From NCBI RefSeq assembly GCF_000764305.2, contig NW_025944533.1:434001-498000 (forward strand): a stretch of 64,000 bases of DNA, read 5' to 3'. Position 1 is the first letter of the stretch. Every line of letters begins with the position of its first letter. The stretch comes from Hyalella azteca. Its lineage: Eukaryota > Arthropoda > Malacostraca > Amphipoda > Hyalellidae. Shown in pieces: positions 1-13,919 of the stretch. Both the position numbers and the translations under genes were made by a program. The notes under the pieces were generated by a model, which was not told where the DNA came from, did not search any database, and saw only the letters and a program-made list of their open reading frames with translations.

Positions 1-2944
1 ATCCATGGTATAAAATTTATGGTTATGGAGTTCAGGAAGAATGAGAAAATATTGACGCAGCATTAGACTTTAAAATTATACATTTCTCTGTACATGCAGA
101 ACGGCTGAAAAATAATATGTAAGCCTGTCATACTAGAACCATCCCAAGAATTTATAACTATTAACGTCAAACCAGCAGTATCATAAAAGCTCGCATCTTT
201 CAACCGACGAAATCGATGATCAGAAATTTTATAAAAAATCCAAATATGGAAATTTTATTTCTACATGAAATTAAAATTTCAAAAATAAACTAAAACACAG
301 CGTAATATATCTTCTAAAGTCAGCCAGGAATATATCATCAAAAATATCTTGCGAAATATAAATACTTCTGGTACTTACTACTATTTTTGGCGAGCCTTCA
401 AATTTCAAGAACATGGCGCCGTACAATTTAATTCACAAGCACTTATCGTACAGAAATTTTGCCCATTAATACTAGGGTAGCCGGAAAAATTTACGAGCTC
501 CTCGCTGTTTGTCTGAAAACTTTAAGCGTAGCTCAAAACTTTTTCGCTCGGGCGAATGTGCCATCTGATGCTCGTGGTCTGAACACGAAAACTGTTCTAG
601 TAAATTTTCCAGTCATATTGCATCTCAGTAAATTTTTGATAAGATTAGCAATTCCAACTGAAAAGCGGAAAATTAAAGTGTTTAACTCTTTCTGTGATGG
701 AAGGTTATGACATTCAAGAAGAAAATTATTTTATCACTACAAATGTGTTGTTCTTTTCAATGTTAATCTTCTTCCGAACATTTCATCGTTTATTAAAGTT
801 GGCGGGGTGAAAGCTGAATTTCAATAGATATATTCAAATACTTTACTTCTCTGTAAATTGGCCTAAAAGTTGAAATTCTTATAAAGCTTACTATAAGGAA
901 AACACGAGTCCGGAAATGTCCTCAGTTCGAAACTCAAAAAAAGTTTCTACTCATTTCAGGCAAATAAACTAATAAATTGCATCGAACAGCTATTCATTCA
1001 TAGTATTTTTTTAATAAGAATTAAGATCACTTGATTGCTGAAATTTTAAACAAAGGAAAAGCCCCAAAAATTCATAATTTCTGATCTTGCAAAATTTGTT
1101 CATTATTTTAGAAATCAAAATTTTCAATAAAAATTATCAAAAATTCAGAAGTGCTATGCTGTGTAGAGAATCCTCGTAAGGGAAGTTGAGCAGTTCCAGA
1201 GTGTAAACCGCACGACTCCAGGAAACTTCTTGCTTGAAATTTTTTGCCTTTTGTGCTGCCTTCCACGACCGCATTAACCCCAGAAAGAGCTATGTTTTCA
1301 TGCGCTGGACATATGAAGAGGCTCAATTAGGCCCCGCCTTCTCCATTATAAATAATTTAAGTAGCACCGTACAATTTCCTGTTATATATAAGGGATACTT
1401 ATGATATAATGATACACATCATCATAGAATTTACACAGGCGCGTAGTTCCGAGCTTCTATAACACACGAAAATGGGTCAATCTTGAGCAATATGAAGAAA
1501 TCACCGCCACTGCTGAAATTACAGTTGTCTTCGAGAGCTCAAAATGAGCGCGAAATGTGTCATTACAAACCATCCTAGATCCGGTGAAAAATTGAGAAAT
1601 ATCCTTATGTAGAAGGTGAAAGTGATGAAGCTCTTGAGTGCACAATTGATTTCTATTTAGGACAGTACAATCAATTTTCCTGCAAACTATGAATTTAAAA
1701 TAAATTTTGAGTAATATAAACCGGTTCTCAAGTAGTCTTAAGAATCAAGTTAATAATAAAACATATCTATAATTCCTATGTTAATGTTCGATACCGTATG
1801 CTCGTAGCAATCTATTTTAATTTAGATTTAAACTGGTTCCATTAATTTTGCATCACAAAAAAATGGGGCAAGCTCGACATGAAGTGCAGAAGCGCGGAGC
1901 TTGGCAATCAAGCGGTCGTTGAGAGACGTGCAACGACCAAACTCTGCAATTTTGACGAGATCTCACTTTTTGATGTGGCAATGACTGTGATGACCGGCAA
2001 AAAATCATTAGTGGGATTAACTAAAGCTCGTTTAAAGAGCACAAATGAAAGGTCTCACGTCTCAATTACTGGCTGTTTTGAATCTGACTCGCTAATTTTC
2101 TGGGGATGTTTCGTTCGCGTCATTCGCCAGGAGTTTTCTTTCTCTTTAAATTGTTAGTTACCTGTCATGTTTACGGACAATTTTTTTGATGAGGATGTTA
2201 AATTCAATTCTTTCTTTTTGTATATGACTATTAATTATATTTTGCTGGAAATAACGCATTCGTTTCCTTGTTTGAAAGATATTCAATTTAATCGGAATCT
2301 ATTCAATTTAATCGGAAGCTCTTTAATTTATTATATTATCTATTTATTTCATGTCAAAGCTATTTTATAAATTAAGTTTTGTACTAATATGCTCATAGAA
2401 TACTCACCCGAGTGAATCTTTAAATATCCATATAGATTAACTGAGTAATGAGAATGCAATTTAGAAATTCATTTTTATTGGTTTCGATGTTGGGGATTCA
2501 TTCACTAATGAATGTTTGCAGAGTCCAGAATGTTTGCAAGTTTTCAAATGTTGTTGCAAAGATATCATAAATGAGGGCAAATATTTTATTCACTATATTC
2601 TTAGTGCATTGAATCGTAAAATTCGTTAAAGTTTGCAGGAAAATGTCGATTGAATGTAAAGTTGAGATGTAAAGCAATAACGTCCATCATCTCCAGCGAA
2701 CTGCTGCGACGAGGTCACATGTTCTCTACAATCTCTCAGATAATCAAGGAGATTTTCAGTTTGCCATTTCCACGCAATCAACTATGGGCTTAATGTTCAA
2801 TTCTCCTAAGAATCAGGGCGTCGTTGAGTCTAACAAACACGGTTGTACGTAACAGACTCATGAGGTGAAACGAGTTGAAGACAGCCTACGGGAAGCCGGA
2901 AGAGCTACGGAAGGATGCCCCTAGGAGTTACGGAGACCGAGTTA

Positions 2945-3120
2945 GCGAACGATCGCAAAGACTGGCAAAGCTACGGGCTGGCAAAGCTACGGGTTGGCAA
3001 AGCTACGGGCTAGGATAGGGATTGGCAAGGCTACGGGCTGGCGAAGCTACGGGCTGGCAAGACTACGGGGCTGAAAAATCTACGGGCTGGAATGTCCACG
3101 GGCTGGCAAGGCCACGGAAA
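2945..3120. repeat. 16-bp tandem repeat
   Basis: About ten units of CTGGCAAAGCTACGGG, diverged towards both ends, run through 2962-3117. Looser AGCTACGGA-like units extend left to about 2885. It is GC-richer than its surroundings. The plus-strand frame starting at 3022 is a by-product of the repeat. Confidence 0.85.
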
Positions 3121-6100
3121 GCCGCTGCAAACAAACGATGCATTCCAATGGGCGACTATTCAGTTATGATCCTCCAAATGCAAGTGCAAGGAATAAACTT
3201 TGACTTGTGATGAGTGGGTTCGTCCGAACAGAGTTTCGAAAGCAATCTACTATGGCTCTGAGTGCATGAAAACTACCGAGGAATTATGTAAATAGGGAGT
3301 AAAATATTCCGAGAAATTTCAATGCTGATATAAATATTAGAGATATTTTACATTATATAGATTTAATACATTATAACTTTATGTACAACGAAAAATTAGA
3401 TGAAAAACTGCTTCGTTTGAAAAGTCGATATTCTTTCCGGGTGTTTGACAACAACTGACCTATGTTAAATTAACGAGAACAAAACAAATGATTATTTTAT
3501 TTTGTCTGAAAAATTTAATTCAACTTGTAATTAATTGGGGAATATTCTCTCAATATTGCATTCAACTTGCCGCTAGAATTTATGGTGTGGTAAAAAACTA
3601 TTTTTATTAATATTAATTCATCATCTATGATATTTGATATGCTGACAAAAAGATGTCGAGCAATTTACCAAATGAGAAGGCAAATTAAAACTGAGCTAAA
3701 AACAAAATACTGTTACTATACATCCAGCATGGAGCTCCATAGCCACTTTTTTCTTCAGGACAGTTAGCAGTGGCTAAAAGTTCAAGGTATCGTAAAAATT
3801 AAGAGAAATACGCGTATCTCTAAATCCACAAAGTCCTCTAACAAGAAAAAGAAGTTGTTTGTTCAGAGTCTGTATAATCCTGAATTTGTTTGAGCGGTGC
3901 CTGAGTCGTGTTTATGCTTCCTCTAATGGCGGAGCCAAGATTTAGAAAATTGTCTGTTTATTTGGAAAGTTTTGAAATTGGAATGGCCGCGAAGAAGTCT
4001 TTGGTAAAAACAGCTGAGATTTAATGTGCTCTATATATGATTGTGTTGCGACTGCTGGGTTGTTATGGGGCCTTTAAAATCTTTGAGCTATGTTTTTTTT
4101 TGTGAAATTCAAACTAAAAATTATGTCAGATGTATAAGGACATATTAGATATTTTTTCGAAACAAGAGAAAGGAATATATAGTCAAAATTTGTTAAAAGA
4201 TATCAAGGATACGAAAAATACAGAAACAATTTTGATTTCATGTATTATCAGAGCAATGATATTATTTACATTGAAAAGATGGTTTGCAGCTGATAGAATA
4301 TTCATGAATACATTAAATAAACATTCATGATTGCAGTTTGGCCACGATGTAGCTTCTAAGTCATGGCTCATGAATGCATGGTTTGATCTAGTTGCTCGAG
4401 GCTGGGTTTTCTCCTCTCAGACGTGAATGGGGTGGAAGGATGTGTGATTTCTGAGTAAAGGCCATTTCCTAGGGAACAATACCTTCAATGGGGCTTACAG
4501 CCATATTGCAGAGTTAGCACCTAGAGCCAGCCACCAATGGTTTCTGAGGCAGTGCATCGCCTGCAGCTATACGCGGCCGGGAACTAAGCTATCTCTTTTT
4601 ATTGTGCGCAAATTTTCTACAAGCGCAATTCTTACTTTGATGCTGAAACGTTTCAATCAGGGTCGTATCAATAGAATGTAATAATTAATTCAACATTCTC
4701 CACTTCATGAGACTGGAAGGAGAAAATTGCAAGGATGGCGAGTGAATGTAATAGACTAAACTTGAGACTGTTGTCATGGAAAAAGCGCTTGTTGTGATCA
4801 GAATATTTGTATTGGAAAGGGTGGAGAGTATTAAATTCGACAGTCGATTGATGCCAATTTCCTACTTCGTTCCTTGGTTAGCAATTTGTATATTGAGTCC
4901 CATACAAAAATTAGTACCAATAAATTAGAGTCATGAGTCTGAGCGCCATTTGTCATCAGCCCCAAGCCTGACCTGAATCATAAATGAGATCGAAGAGCCT
5001 CGAACAAAATTGTAATTCAGGTCTGCCTCTTAATTAATCCTATACCAATAATAAAGGCTTCATACAATCCGTATGATTTTTTTGACAATGTTTTCTTTAT
5101 GGGGCGTAAAGCTTTACTTATGACGGTGAAGAACAGAATATTCTAATTTATAGGATTTGCCATCATTAAAACACTTAAATAATTTTTAATCCTCAATCAT
5201 AAATAACTTTTATTTACTTTTTATTTAAACAAGAGTGAATTAAAGTATATAAATTTGCAGTAAGAGCATAGGAGTATCGTTTTGTGTCATGCTTACTTGA
5301 ATTAACAGAAGACAGCATGCGAGTGAGTCGTCTTATATGTGACGCAATTCCTTGTCGTTAGTGAACCTAACTAACTGGCAGAATTTGGGTGCCTAAACTT
5401 CGAGGTACACAAGAACATGCACATAAGTTCAAAGGCAATGACAACCTGGCACCACTTGGAACAAGAGATCCGGGGCCAGGCTCTGTTTACTCGGGCATCG
5501 GAAGCAACATAGCTTATGCTCTGAATAGCCAGCAATGATCGTAGATAACTCCTGTGCATGCGATTGTTACTGGCTGGTTTTAATTAAACTACTTGAGAGC
5601 TGCAGACATCTTTACTGCAAGACCTGATTGGTGCGTGAAGGAAGCGCGCTATTAAATATCTTCTATTGCTGCGTTCAAAGGCTGGATGAACTGGTGCGTG
5701 CTTGAAGATCAATGAGGACTGTAAATATGTTGACGGTGCTGCTGATATATAAACTTAATTGCTGCGCGATAAATAAGTCACGGAGAGATTTAAATTCCAC
5801 ATTCAACTCCCACTTGATAGTTGTTACGAGCGAGCACAGAAGTCAACATATGACACTTTAGAAAACATTACTTCCTGATCTAAAAATCAATCGAGTGTGT
5901 ATAATTTTTGAGTCTTATGTATGGTTTATTTTTTTCTCTTCAAAAAGCGAGTAATCACATTAGAGCGCGGGCATGAGCCCGAGTTATGCAAATGATGCTC
6001 CCAAACTTTAGGTCTTGTTCATTACGACCAGAAGATTATACATGAAATTCATCAGTGCTTCGTGATGTTCTTCTGAAAATAGATGAGCGTACATCAACGA

Positions 6101-7744
6101 GCGACCAGAATTGCCTGAGAGCACAACAGCCGTAAATTGATGTAATGCACGTAGTCGAAGAAGTGCTTCATCGTACGATATAGTCATCAGGATCTCATGA
6201 TCGAAGCGAATAATTCGTGATCTAGGCTCTTATAATCTATGAGTAAATCTTCAATTTTGAAATATGTTCACCAGAATACTACTCCGTGGCCACATGAACG
6301 GACATTATTCACTCGCCAACCAAGATTTCCGAAGCGCCCGTTTTATGAATTTCTTGAAGATGTTCCAGGTCATGTGATTCTAGTCAAAGATCATATACAA
6401 ACATGCAAGGATAGAGAGAAGAACGGAAAAGTCGAATGCCATCTTGGGTGATCTTCACAAAGCCGGCTGCCCTAAAATCTGGGATCATGAATCAATCTCA
6501 AATATAAAATTACTAATCAAATTGTGAGGTTGTGCCTGCAAAATATGAACTTCAGCACTGATATGATCTCAACGAAATTCTTGCGTATAGCAATAAGCGT
6601 TGAGGAAGGGTCAGTAAGGTGAGGTCCATGATGGTAGGAACTCACGCACACGTTGACTTCCATTTTGTCTTGATATTCGATGAGAATTGCAGTTTTGAAC
6701 ACGAAGTTAAATGCTTTGAGCTCATGGCACCAGATGCCATCAAACATTCTATCCCAAATTTAATTTTTAGAAATGTTTTGCGTAGAAGAGGTCATATTGC
6801 CGTTTAAAAATTGTCCCTCAAATTATTAAACAACGTACGTTGCTTCGTACAGAAATAAGTTCAAAAGCCTTAGAAGTACTATCACCGTACAATGGACGAA
6901 ATATGTTGCGCTCAATTCACTACATCGATCATAAAACTACAAATATTGATTTGCCATAACGAATAATAAGAATAATAAACGATCACTGACCTCTTCGACT
7001 GCTCATCTTCAGAAATAAGCCGAGCAAGCATGTTCTTCTTGCGACTTCTTTGTTAACAAATATCTTATCCCACAAGTCATCTTAAGAGCTTCACTACTAT
7101 GATTGAGACATTACGTTCTAACTAATGTTAAGAGAGGTTGCTCAGTAAATCCTCCGCGGGGCATGTAGAAAGCCCAGCTGATTTATCGTTACGCTGCCTC
7201 GGCGCATGTTCTTAAGGCCTTCATGCGTCCGAGTCGTCTCATATCTCATAGAAGTCCGGGGATAAAATTTAGGAAACAATAGAATTGCCTCACAATGGAA
7301 AGCTTCTTTTCTTTGGTACTTACTTAGGCCAAAGAAATCATGAAGGCTTTTGTTCGGAAAGGGCTCCTTTAAGAACATTGAGTTTACGGGCTCGAGGTTT
7401 ACAAAACGAAGTGTATTTCGTTTTCGACATTAATGAATGCAAGTATGAGCATGAAAAGATTGAAAAGCCCGGCGAAAAGAAACATTTGTTGAAATTATCT
7501 AAATAGAAGTCAAGCTTGAGTGTGCGAGTAAAATAATTTCTTATCGAGCTTGCATGTTAACAAATATTTTATTTCGACCGATTTTTATGCACGTGTTAAT
7601 CGTGATAAAATGTACCGTTGGACGAAGCGATTTTTTTCCTGAAAGTCCTTTATGTAAAAGACAGATTTTAAGCATATTAGGTATGAATTCTTATTAATAC
7701 AAAATCAATTAACAAGAAATTAGTTGTTACCTATGTTTTTATAC

Positions 7745-7810
7745 AAAATATTTGTGGAATTTCGGTAAAATTTGCGAAAAATATTTGTGGAATTTCGGTA
7801 AAATTTGCGA
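7745..7810. repeat. 33-bp direct repeat, two copies
   Basis: A 33-base unit containing TTTGTGGAATTTCGG is repeated twice back to back with near identity. Confidence 0.85.
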
Positions 7811-9630
7811 CACAACAAATAATGGAAAGTGAAGTAAGTATTTAAATAAGTGATTTTCACCATCACATGAGGTTTTCCCCGACAATATTCTTTGAATAAA
7901 ATTTTAAATGTGTACGTAAAATCACGGGTACTGCTAGTTAATGGCGTAAATTTATTGCAAAATTGCCAGAAAACCCAAAGTGAACATACTTTAGAAAACT
8001 TGACTTTTTTGATAAGCGAATTATTGGGTAATGTGGCAGAATATCTTTTACGATTTATTCCCGTTATTTACCCGTTATTTATTCCCGTTTATTTAGGTAG
8101 GAAGATGCCACACAAAACATTATACGATTTATCCCGGTTTTTGGTTTCTTTGAATGCTACCCGGTTTGGTCTTTTTCGCATTTCTTCTTCCGTGGCCCGC
8201 CTCTGGGTCTCGAATGGCCATAGCCACGATATAAATTCCGACTAATGACAACACTCACAACTGGTATTAGCATGCGAACAAGAGATGCGTACTTCGTTAT
8301 ACTATCATGGAAATTTGGACGTGAGAAAATATAAAACTACTAATATTTGAGGAAAGATCAGCCCCAAAAAATGATTTTTAATTATTTCAAATTTATATTG
8401 ACCAAATTGTAAAATTTGAGATCAGTTACAGTCATATTTTTGTGAGATAAATCCTGGGTTGAGAGAAAGTTACAATTAAGCTATTATTATTCATTACATT
8501 CCATAAAATTGGAATATAGATTCAATACAAAAATTTGATAATGGAAATAATCTTCGACAGAATTTCTCCGATTTCGCGAGAACGTGATTATGGCGATATT
8601 TATTGTAAGATGTATTGAAATAATTTTGACACATCTCTCAGACATACAAAAATGGCTCAGCTTTGCCGAGGACCTTTGTAAAAATTGAATAATCGCCGTT
8701 AATCAATTATAAAACATTATTTTACAAACAAGTTAATCGTTCTAGCTTATTCATGTAAAGAGTTCGATAACCATATAACCGTCAGCTGCTATTATACAAA
8801 TGGTTAATCCAATTAGAGGGTAGAACATATATTTAGCATTATTTTAATTGAAACTTCCCGCATTTTTAGGGCTCTGAGATTTTAGAGACGTTATTTTGAC
8901 GTTAAATTAAACGTTATTTTGTTACATGTTTCTTTTATGCAATTAACCGAACTTGTATAAACCTTCTTCAATTATTGAGTGATTATTTCAACACAGGATT
9001 CAAGTTCACAGCTATGGGGCTATTATATATAAGAAATATATAGAACACTTCATACAAACATTGTCAGCGGCTGAGTATCACCAGACGACGACCCGCTCAA
9101 AGGATGTGGTGTCATGCATGCCCGAGTCAAAGAAATCCTAGAAAGCTCGTAAGTTTTCTGTTGACAGACGGACCGCATAAGTAGATAATTAGGACTCCAG
9201 ACTGGCTAATGATGACAGTAATCTCTGTCAATAAAATTGATTACATCATAATGGCGTATGCGACCACGTCACTGCCAGCGTCTCCAACACAACTGGAACC
9301 AACCAGTGCCTTCTAGCAGAATTATCTTGAAGTCTACTGAATTATCGAATAATAAAATTTCTAAAATAACACAACAGATTTCATACATAAGCGTGATGCT
9401 TGATAAAAGATGAAACAGAAAAGAGCGGAGAGATAAAGAATAAGTTTGATAAATTAACGCATTAATTTTACGATGCACGAGATCGATGATATTGTTTCGT
9501 GACATCTGCATTACTCTGAAGGATTTTGAATTTCGTTTAAAAAGACATCGAATAAGGAACAGATGTCTAATTTACGGAATTAAAAAATTCTAAACAACAT
9601 TGAAATATCTGATTAAATTGCTAATGGATA

Positions 9631-9790
9631 AAAAAATATAACTAAGTACTCAAGTCAATGCAGTGAGTGACAGAGAGCGCATTTTCTCGTCGACGAAAAC
9701 GTGAAGTTACGGACAGAAAGACAGACGGACGGACATACGGGCATGGCGAGCACAATAGTGCATTTTTTCCATAAATGAGAAAATGTACTA
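9631..9790 (-). mobile_element. GTCY-microsatellite element, copy 1
   Basis: One of five copies of a roughly 160-bp element, here reversed. In element orientation it starts TTTTTAG, then a GCATTTTCTC-type box, CATTTATGG with an A-run, ATTGTGCTCGCCATGTCC, a (GTCC/GTCT)n core, TTTTCGTCGACGAGAAAATGC, CTCTGTCACTCACTG and a final ACTGAGTTATATTTTT. No coding capacity. It is joined head to tail to copy 2. The layout resembles nonautonomous mini-me/INE-1-type elements that carry (GTCY)n cores, but the family assignment is inference. Confidence 0.7.
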
Positions 9791-9947
9791 AAAATATAAC
9801 TCAGTACTTACTACAGTGAGTGACAGGGAGCGAATTTTCTCATCGACGAAAATGTGCAGTCACGGACGGACAGACAGACGGACAGACAGACGGACATGGC
9901 GAGCACAATAGTGCATTTTTTCCATAAAAGAGAAAATGCACTAAAAT
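9791..9947 (-). mobile_element. GTCY-microsatellite element, copy 2
   Basis: Second reversed copy, directly abutting copy 1 in the same orientation; the junction reads ACTAAAAATATAACTCAG. The internal (GTCY)n tract is longer than in copy 1. The open frame at 9811-10035 on the minus strand is read through this element and is not a gene. Confidence 0.7.
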
Positions 9948-10952
9948 CAATCTTCAATTTACCGCGCTCTGACCTTGCATGCTCGATCACGCACAGAAAC
10001 TGACTATATATAAAAACCGGTCTCGTTTCAAGCAAGTCGTTCAGTTTGCGGAACGCCCAGCCATTACTGGCCGTAGTACTGGCTGTTTCACCGAGATATT
10101 CGATCTTAAGTGGTCAGGTAAACTAAGCATTTCACCATTATGACCACCGGCCTCTCCGAAGTTTTTTTCAGTAAAATGGTCTTGGTAGGAGCAGGTGTAA
10201 ATGTCCAATGGATTAATAAACCTGATACAGTAGGTTAGATAAAATCCTATAACCTGCTTCTCCAGCGAGTGTATACATTTTTGATCGACTATATACAGTT
10301 ACAGTCAAACAGAGGAATTTGTTCCACCTGTGGCGGAACAGGTAAATTTGCCCCAAAATGCTGAAGATATTTCCGTTACATGAGGCGTGAAAATACTTAG
10401 CTTGCGCGGCTAAAAATTTGAGACGTAAGAAGGTTTTCTGACTTTTCTCATTGTCAGTAGAGACAATGATTTTCCAGTCTATTCTAAAGCATTAGTTAGA
10501 GGGTCGAAGATGACGCCACATGTACTTTAGGCATGAAAGTTTGCACACGAAAATGAGCCAGATTTTTTTTTAGTTGGTAAAGTGAACGCATTTTGGGAGA
10601 CTGATCTCTGTCATAAATTCCGAAATAGAACCGCACATAATAAAATACACCCCATATTGGAACAATGTTAAATCTACATATTACTGAATTTGTGCCATAT
10701 AGACAAAAATAGAACATTACTTCTAAGGGAGCTTTAAAAATTCTGCCTCCTTTATCATGATATATGTATATTGTTATACTAAAACTGATTAAAAACTAAT
10801 TATAAAATTTTATGAGATCTATCAAATTTTATACAATTTTATGGAAATATTTTGTGTAGATATTGGAACTTTTTTGATACGATGGCCACGGTTTCTTAGT
10901 CGTATATTTTCACAGATTTGAACAGTTTTTAGCTTCATATTATTATTCACTC

Positions 10953-11131
10953 GAAGCCGGTATTCCTAGCTACATAAAACCGCACGATGTAAATTGTGAA
11001 TTCAAGCAATGCATTTATAAAGGTAAACTTCAGTACCCTTTAGTTAGATAGTCAGAAGGCTAGTGGAGTTGAATTGGGCGCTCAAAAGTTAGAAACCAAG
11101 CTTGCTCATTGGAAGGAAGTCTGAAGCAGTC
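10953..11131 (+). repeat. long inverted repeat, left arm (about 179 bp)
   Basis: Starts GAAGCCGGTATTCC and ends CTGAAGCAGTC. It is the reverse complement of 11525-11699, with scattered substitutions and short indels. The two arms enclose a 393-bp centre that holds GTCY element copy 3. This looks like a foldback or long-TIR nonautonomous transposon, or an inverted duplication. Confidence 0.85.
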
Positions 11132-11132
11132 A

Positions 11133-11300
11133 TTTTTAGCGCATTTTCTCATTTATGGAAAAAATGCGCTATTGTGCTCGTCATGTCCGTCGTCTGTCCG
11201 TCTGTCTGTCCATCCATCCATCCGTCCGTGACCACGTTTTCGTCGACGAGAAAATGCGCTCTCTGTCACTCACTGCAGTGAGTACTGAGTTAAATTTTTT
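11133..11300 (+). mobile_element. GTCY-microsatellite element, copy 3
   Basis: A well-preserved copy in plus orientation. AGCGCATTTTCTC at its start is the exact reverse complement of GAGAAAATGCGCT near its end, so a transcript could fold back. It also contains the 16-bp palindrome ACTCACTGCAGTGAGT. It lies just inside the left arm of the long inverted repeat at 10953-11699. Confidence 0.75.
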
Positions 11301-11524
11301 CATCTTGGCAGAGTCGTTTTTTCATCATGCAGTTTTCGCATGACAGGCTATCCGTTAAGTTCGTCTCTAGAGATGTCGCCAACTCTCGAGCCACAGCAGT
11401 AGCAACTCGTCAACCCTTTTTTGGATGACCGGCAGTTGTCAATTTATCATGAAGGGGAAGAGGTTCTTCACACGCACGCACACTTTCCATTGAGACATCA
11501 CGAGAATCCCTAGGGTTACTGACC

Positions 11525-11699
11525 GACTGCTTCAGACTTCCTTCCAATGAGCAAGTTTGGTTTTTAACTTTTGAGCGCCCAATTCAACTCCACTAAACCT
11601 CCGACTATCCAATTAAAAAGTACCGAAGTTTACCTTCACAAATGCATTGTGTGAATTCACAAATTACATAGTGCGGTTTTATGTAGGAATACCGGCTTC
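11525..11699 (-). repeat. long inverted repeat, right arm (about 175 bp)
   Basis: Partner of 10953-11131. The best-conserved part is the arm's inner half, for example GAGTTGAATTGGGCGCTCAA on the reverse strand. Divergence is high enough that the structure is probably old. The centre holds no transposase frame. Confidence 0.85.
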
Positions 11700-13311
11700 T
11701 GGGAGCCCGTAATCGATGATTGGCCCAAAATTTCGCAATTAGATTTCAATATACTAAAGATATGATATTTCAAGAAATATTTCCTATCATGGCGGTGTTA
11801 AATTGATCTGCCACTGCTAGTTAATGTTGAAATTAATCTCCAAGGGTGGTGTGGCATCCTGTGTTTAAGCTCCACCAAATTCACAAACATTAATGCACGA
11901 AATAATCAGCTAAGTAAGGCTGATATAACGTGCTTATCCGCTTCCAGGCATCGTTTAAGTAAAGCTGCCTGAGAAAATTATCGGGAACCAATAATTTCCT
12001 ACCGAATGCGTTGTTATTGGTTTCAGTTGAAGTAATTTCGTGGGCCAAAGCCCTCGCTGTTCCAATGCTCCAATAAATAGAGCTTCTGAGCCTGCATGTT
12101 GTGAGTTAACTGCCGAATAAATCTTGGCTTAACCAGCGGTTATGGAGAACTGAAAGCGAACGCCGTTCGATCCGCTTGAAGTGCATCGTTTGAGAAGAAC
12201 GATGGGTGTATTATTGAGTGTTCTAGCTGTAAACGTGCGTCACATAATGGACAAGAGTTTTAACTTGAGTGCCAGGGCAAGGGAAAACACAGAAATTTTA
12301 CGCTTGCTAACAAGTTCATCGTTTAAATGAGTTGATGATGCCTTGTCATCGACATCCCCTGAGACACTCATTTTACGCTAGTTATGCTTTATTCATTAAC
12401 ACTTATTATAATGAGAATTTCTAATCTAATTTCTAATTTTCATCCTTCAAATTCGTTTTGATTGCCCTTAACCCATCATGAAGTGAGTTAATCCATCAAA
12501 TATAACAGAAAACAGTCACCACGCTTATTATAAGTCAAATATTATCATATATTACACAAATTATCCTGCACATCTTATAGCATCTATGTTGAATGCTTCT
12601 TCAGCCCACGTTATTCCAGCACAAACTATTATGAATGAATGGTGAAAAACAAACAATTGGATGAGTGCTATGAAACGATGCCGAATTTTTCATTCTTCAA
12701 AGCGAACTCGCCGAATTTTTCACTCTTCAGCTTTATATTCCCATAATGTAAATTAACCTACACTTGTTATTTAAAAATTAATTTGCTCAGGAAATAAAAT
12801 TATTTTATCAAGGACCTCAAAGAAAATTCGGCAGCCGTTCCTACGACACATTCTACTTCATGTATTAGCGTAGTTTTTTGACTGAGTCTGAATACTTCAA
12901 TTGCCCATATAAAAATCGTCATTGACGGATAATAGGTATGAAATATGATATGATAACTTGAATATTATCTGATGAATTTGAATTAAAAATTATGTATTAC
13001 AAAATTACAAGCAGAGTAAAATAATCATTAATTATATTTCCCACAATCAATCTTATGCCGTTGACATGGTGTACAATTATGAGGTATACTTCAGAGAACA
13101 TTAGAGGTTGAATAAATATGCTGAGTCATTAGATTTCACCACTGGAAAAAAATGATCGTCTCCGTCATGCATTAGAGGTCTAAAAAATTCGTATAACTTC
13201 GGAAGAGAAGAAAATAATCACACGTGTAGCCACGTGCGCCGCAGACCATAACGGCTTGAGACTTTTTTTTAGCGGACGACAGAGAGGCAATGAACTGAAT
13301 GCGTTCCAGAA

Positions 13312-13435
13312 GGAAAATAAATGAATGCAATAAAATAATATAATAAAAATCTGTAAATATACAATAAATCAACTAAATATTGCTTTTCCGATCCTAGATG
13401 TCCTTATATAGAAGTCCAGTAAATATTTGAAGTTG
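13312..13435. repeat. 124-bp direct repeat, copy 1
   Basis: From GGAAAATAAATGAATGCA to CCAGTAAATATTTGAAGTTG; matches 13798-13919 with moderate divergence. The 362 bp between the copies are AT-rich and unlike either one. Confidence 0.85.
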
Positions 13436-13797
13436 GCTTGACAAAAAATCTCCGTGATGTTCACATATTAGAATCGTTTTTTTTTTCATGCAATGCAGTT
13501 TCAGAATTTACTTAAAAACGAAAGAATTTACGAATATTTTGGATACCATATTAAAATATATTTATATGCATCGGGTTTGTATGAAATTTTATTGTAAATT
13601 AGTACGGAAATCGAAGTAATTTTTCTGAATTCATATAGATAATTTACAAATCAGGACTCTATCGTGTCCCAGATAAATTTGACTTTGATGTTATACGAAG
13701 ATTGAACAAATGAACGAATAAATTTTTCAATTATCGCTCCATAAATTCTGATTTCCCTCTCACGGTTGTCGCATTGATAAAGTTAGCCCAATATCAT

Positions 13798-13919
13798 GGA
13801 AAATAAATGAATGCAATAAAATAATACGATCAAACCTGTTAATATGCAATAAATCAACTAAATTTTGCTTTTCCGATCCTAAATATTTTATATAGAAGTC
13901 CAGTAAATATTTGAAGTTG
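13798..13919. repeat. 122-bp direct repeat, copy 2
   Basis: Second copy of the repeat at 13312-13435, same orientation, diverged mostly in the middle. No coding content. Confidence 0.85.

Noticed and set aside
2885..3120. CRISPR-like array
   Set aside because: Units are contiguous 16-mers without spacers, so this is an ordinary satellite.
9811..10035. Small frames with Ser/Val/Cys-rich stretches (also 11155-11343 and 22305-22487)
   Set aside because: They are translations of the (GTCY)n cores of the repeat element in different copies.
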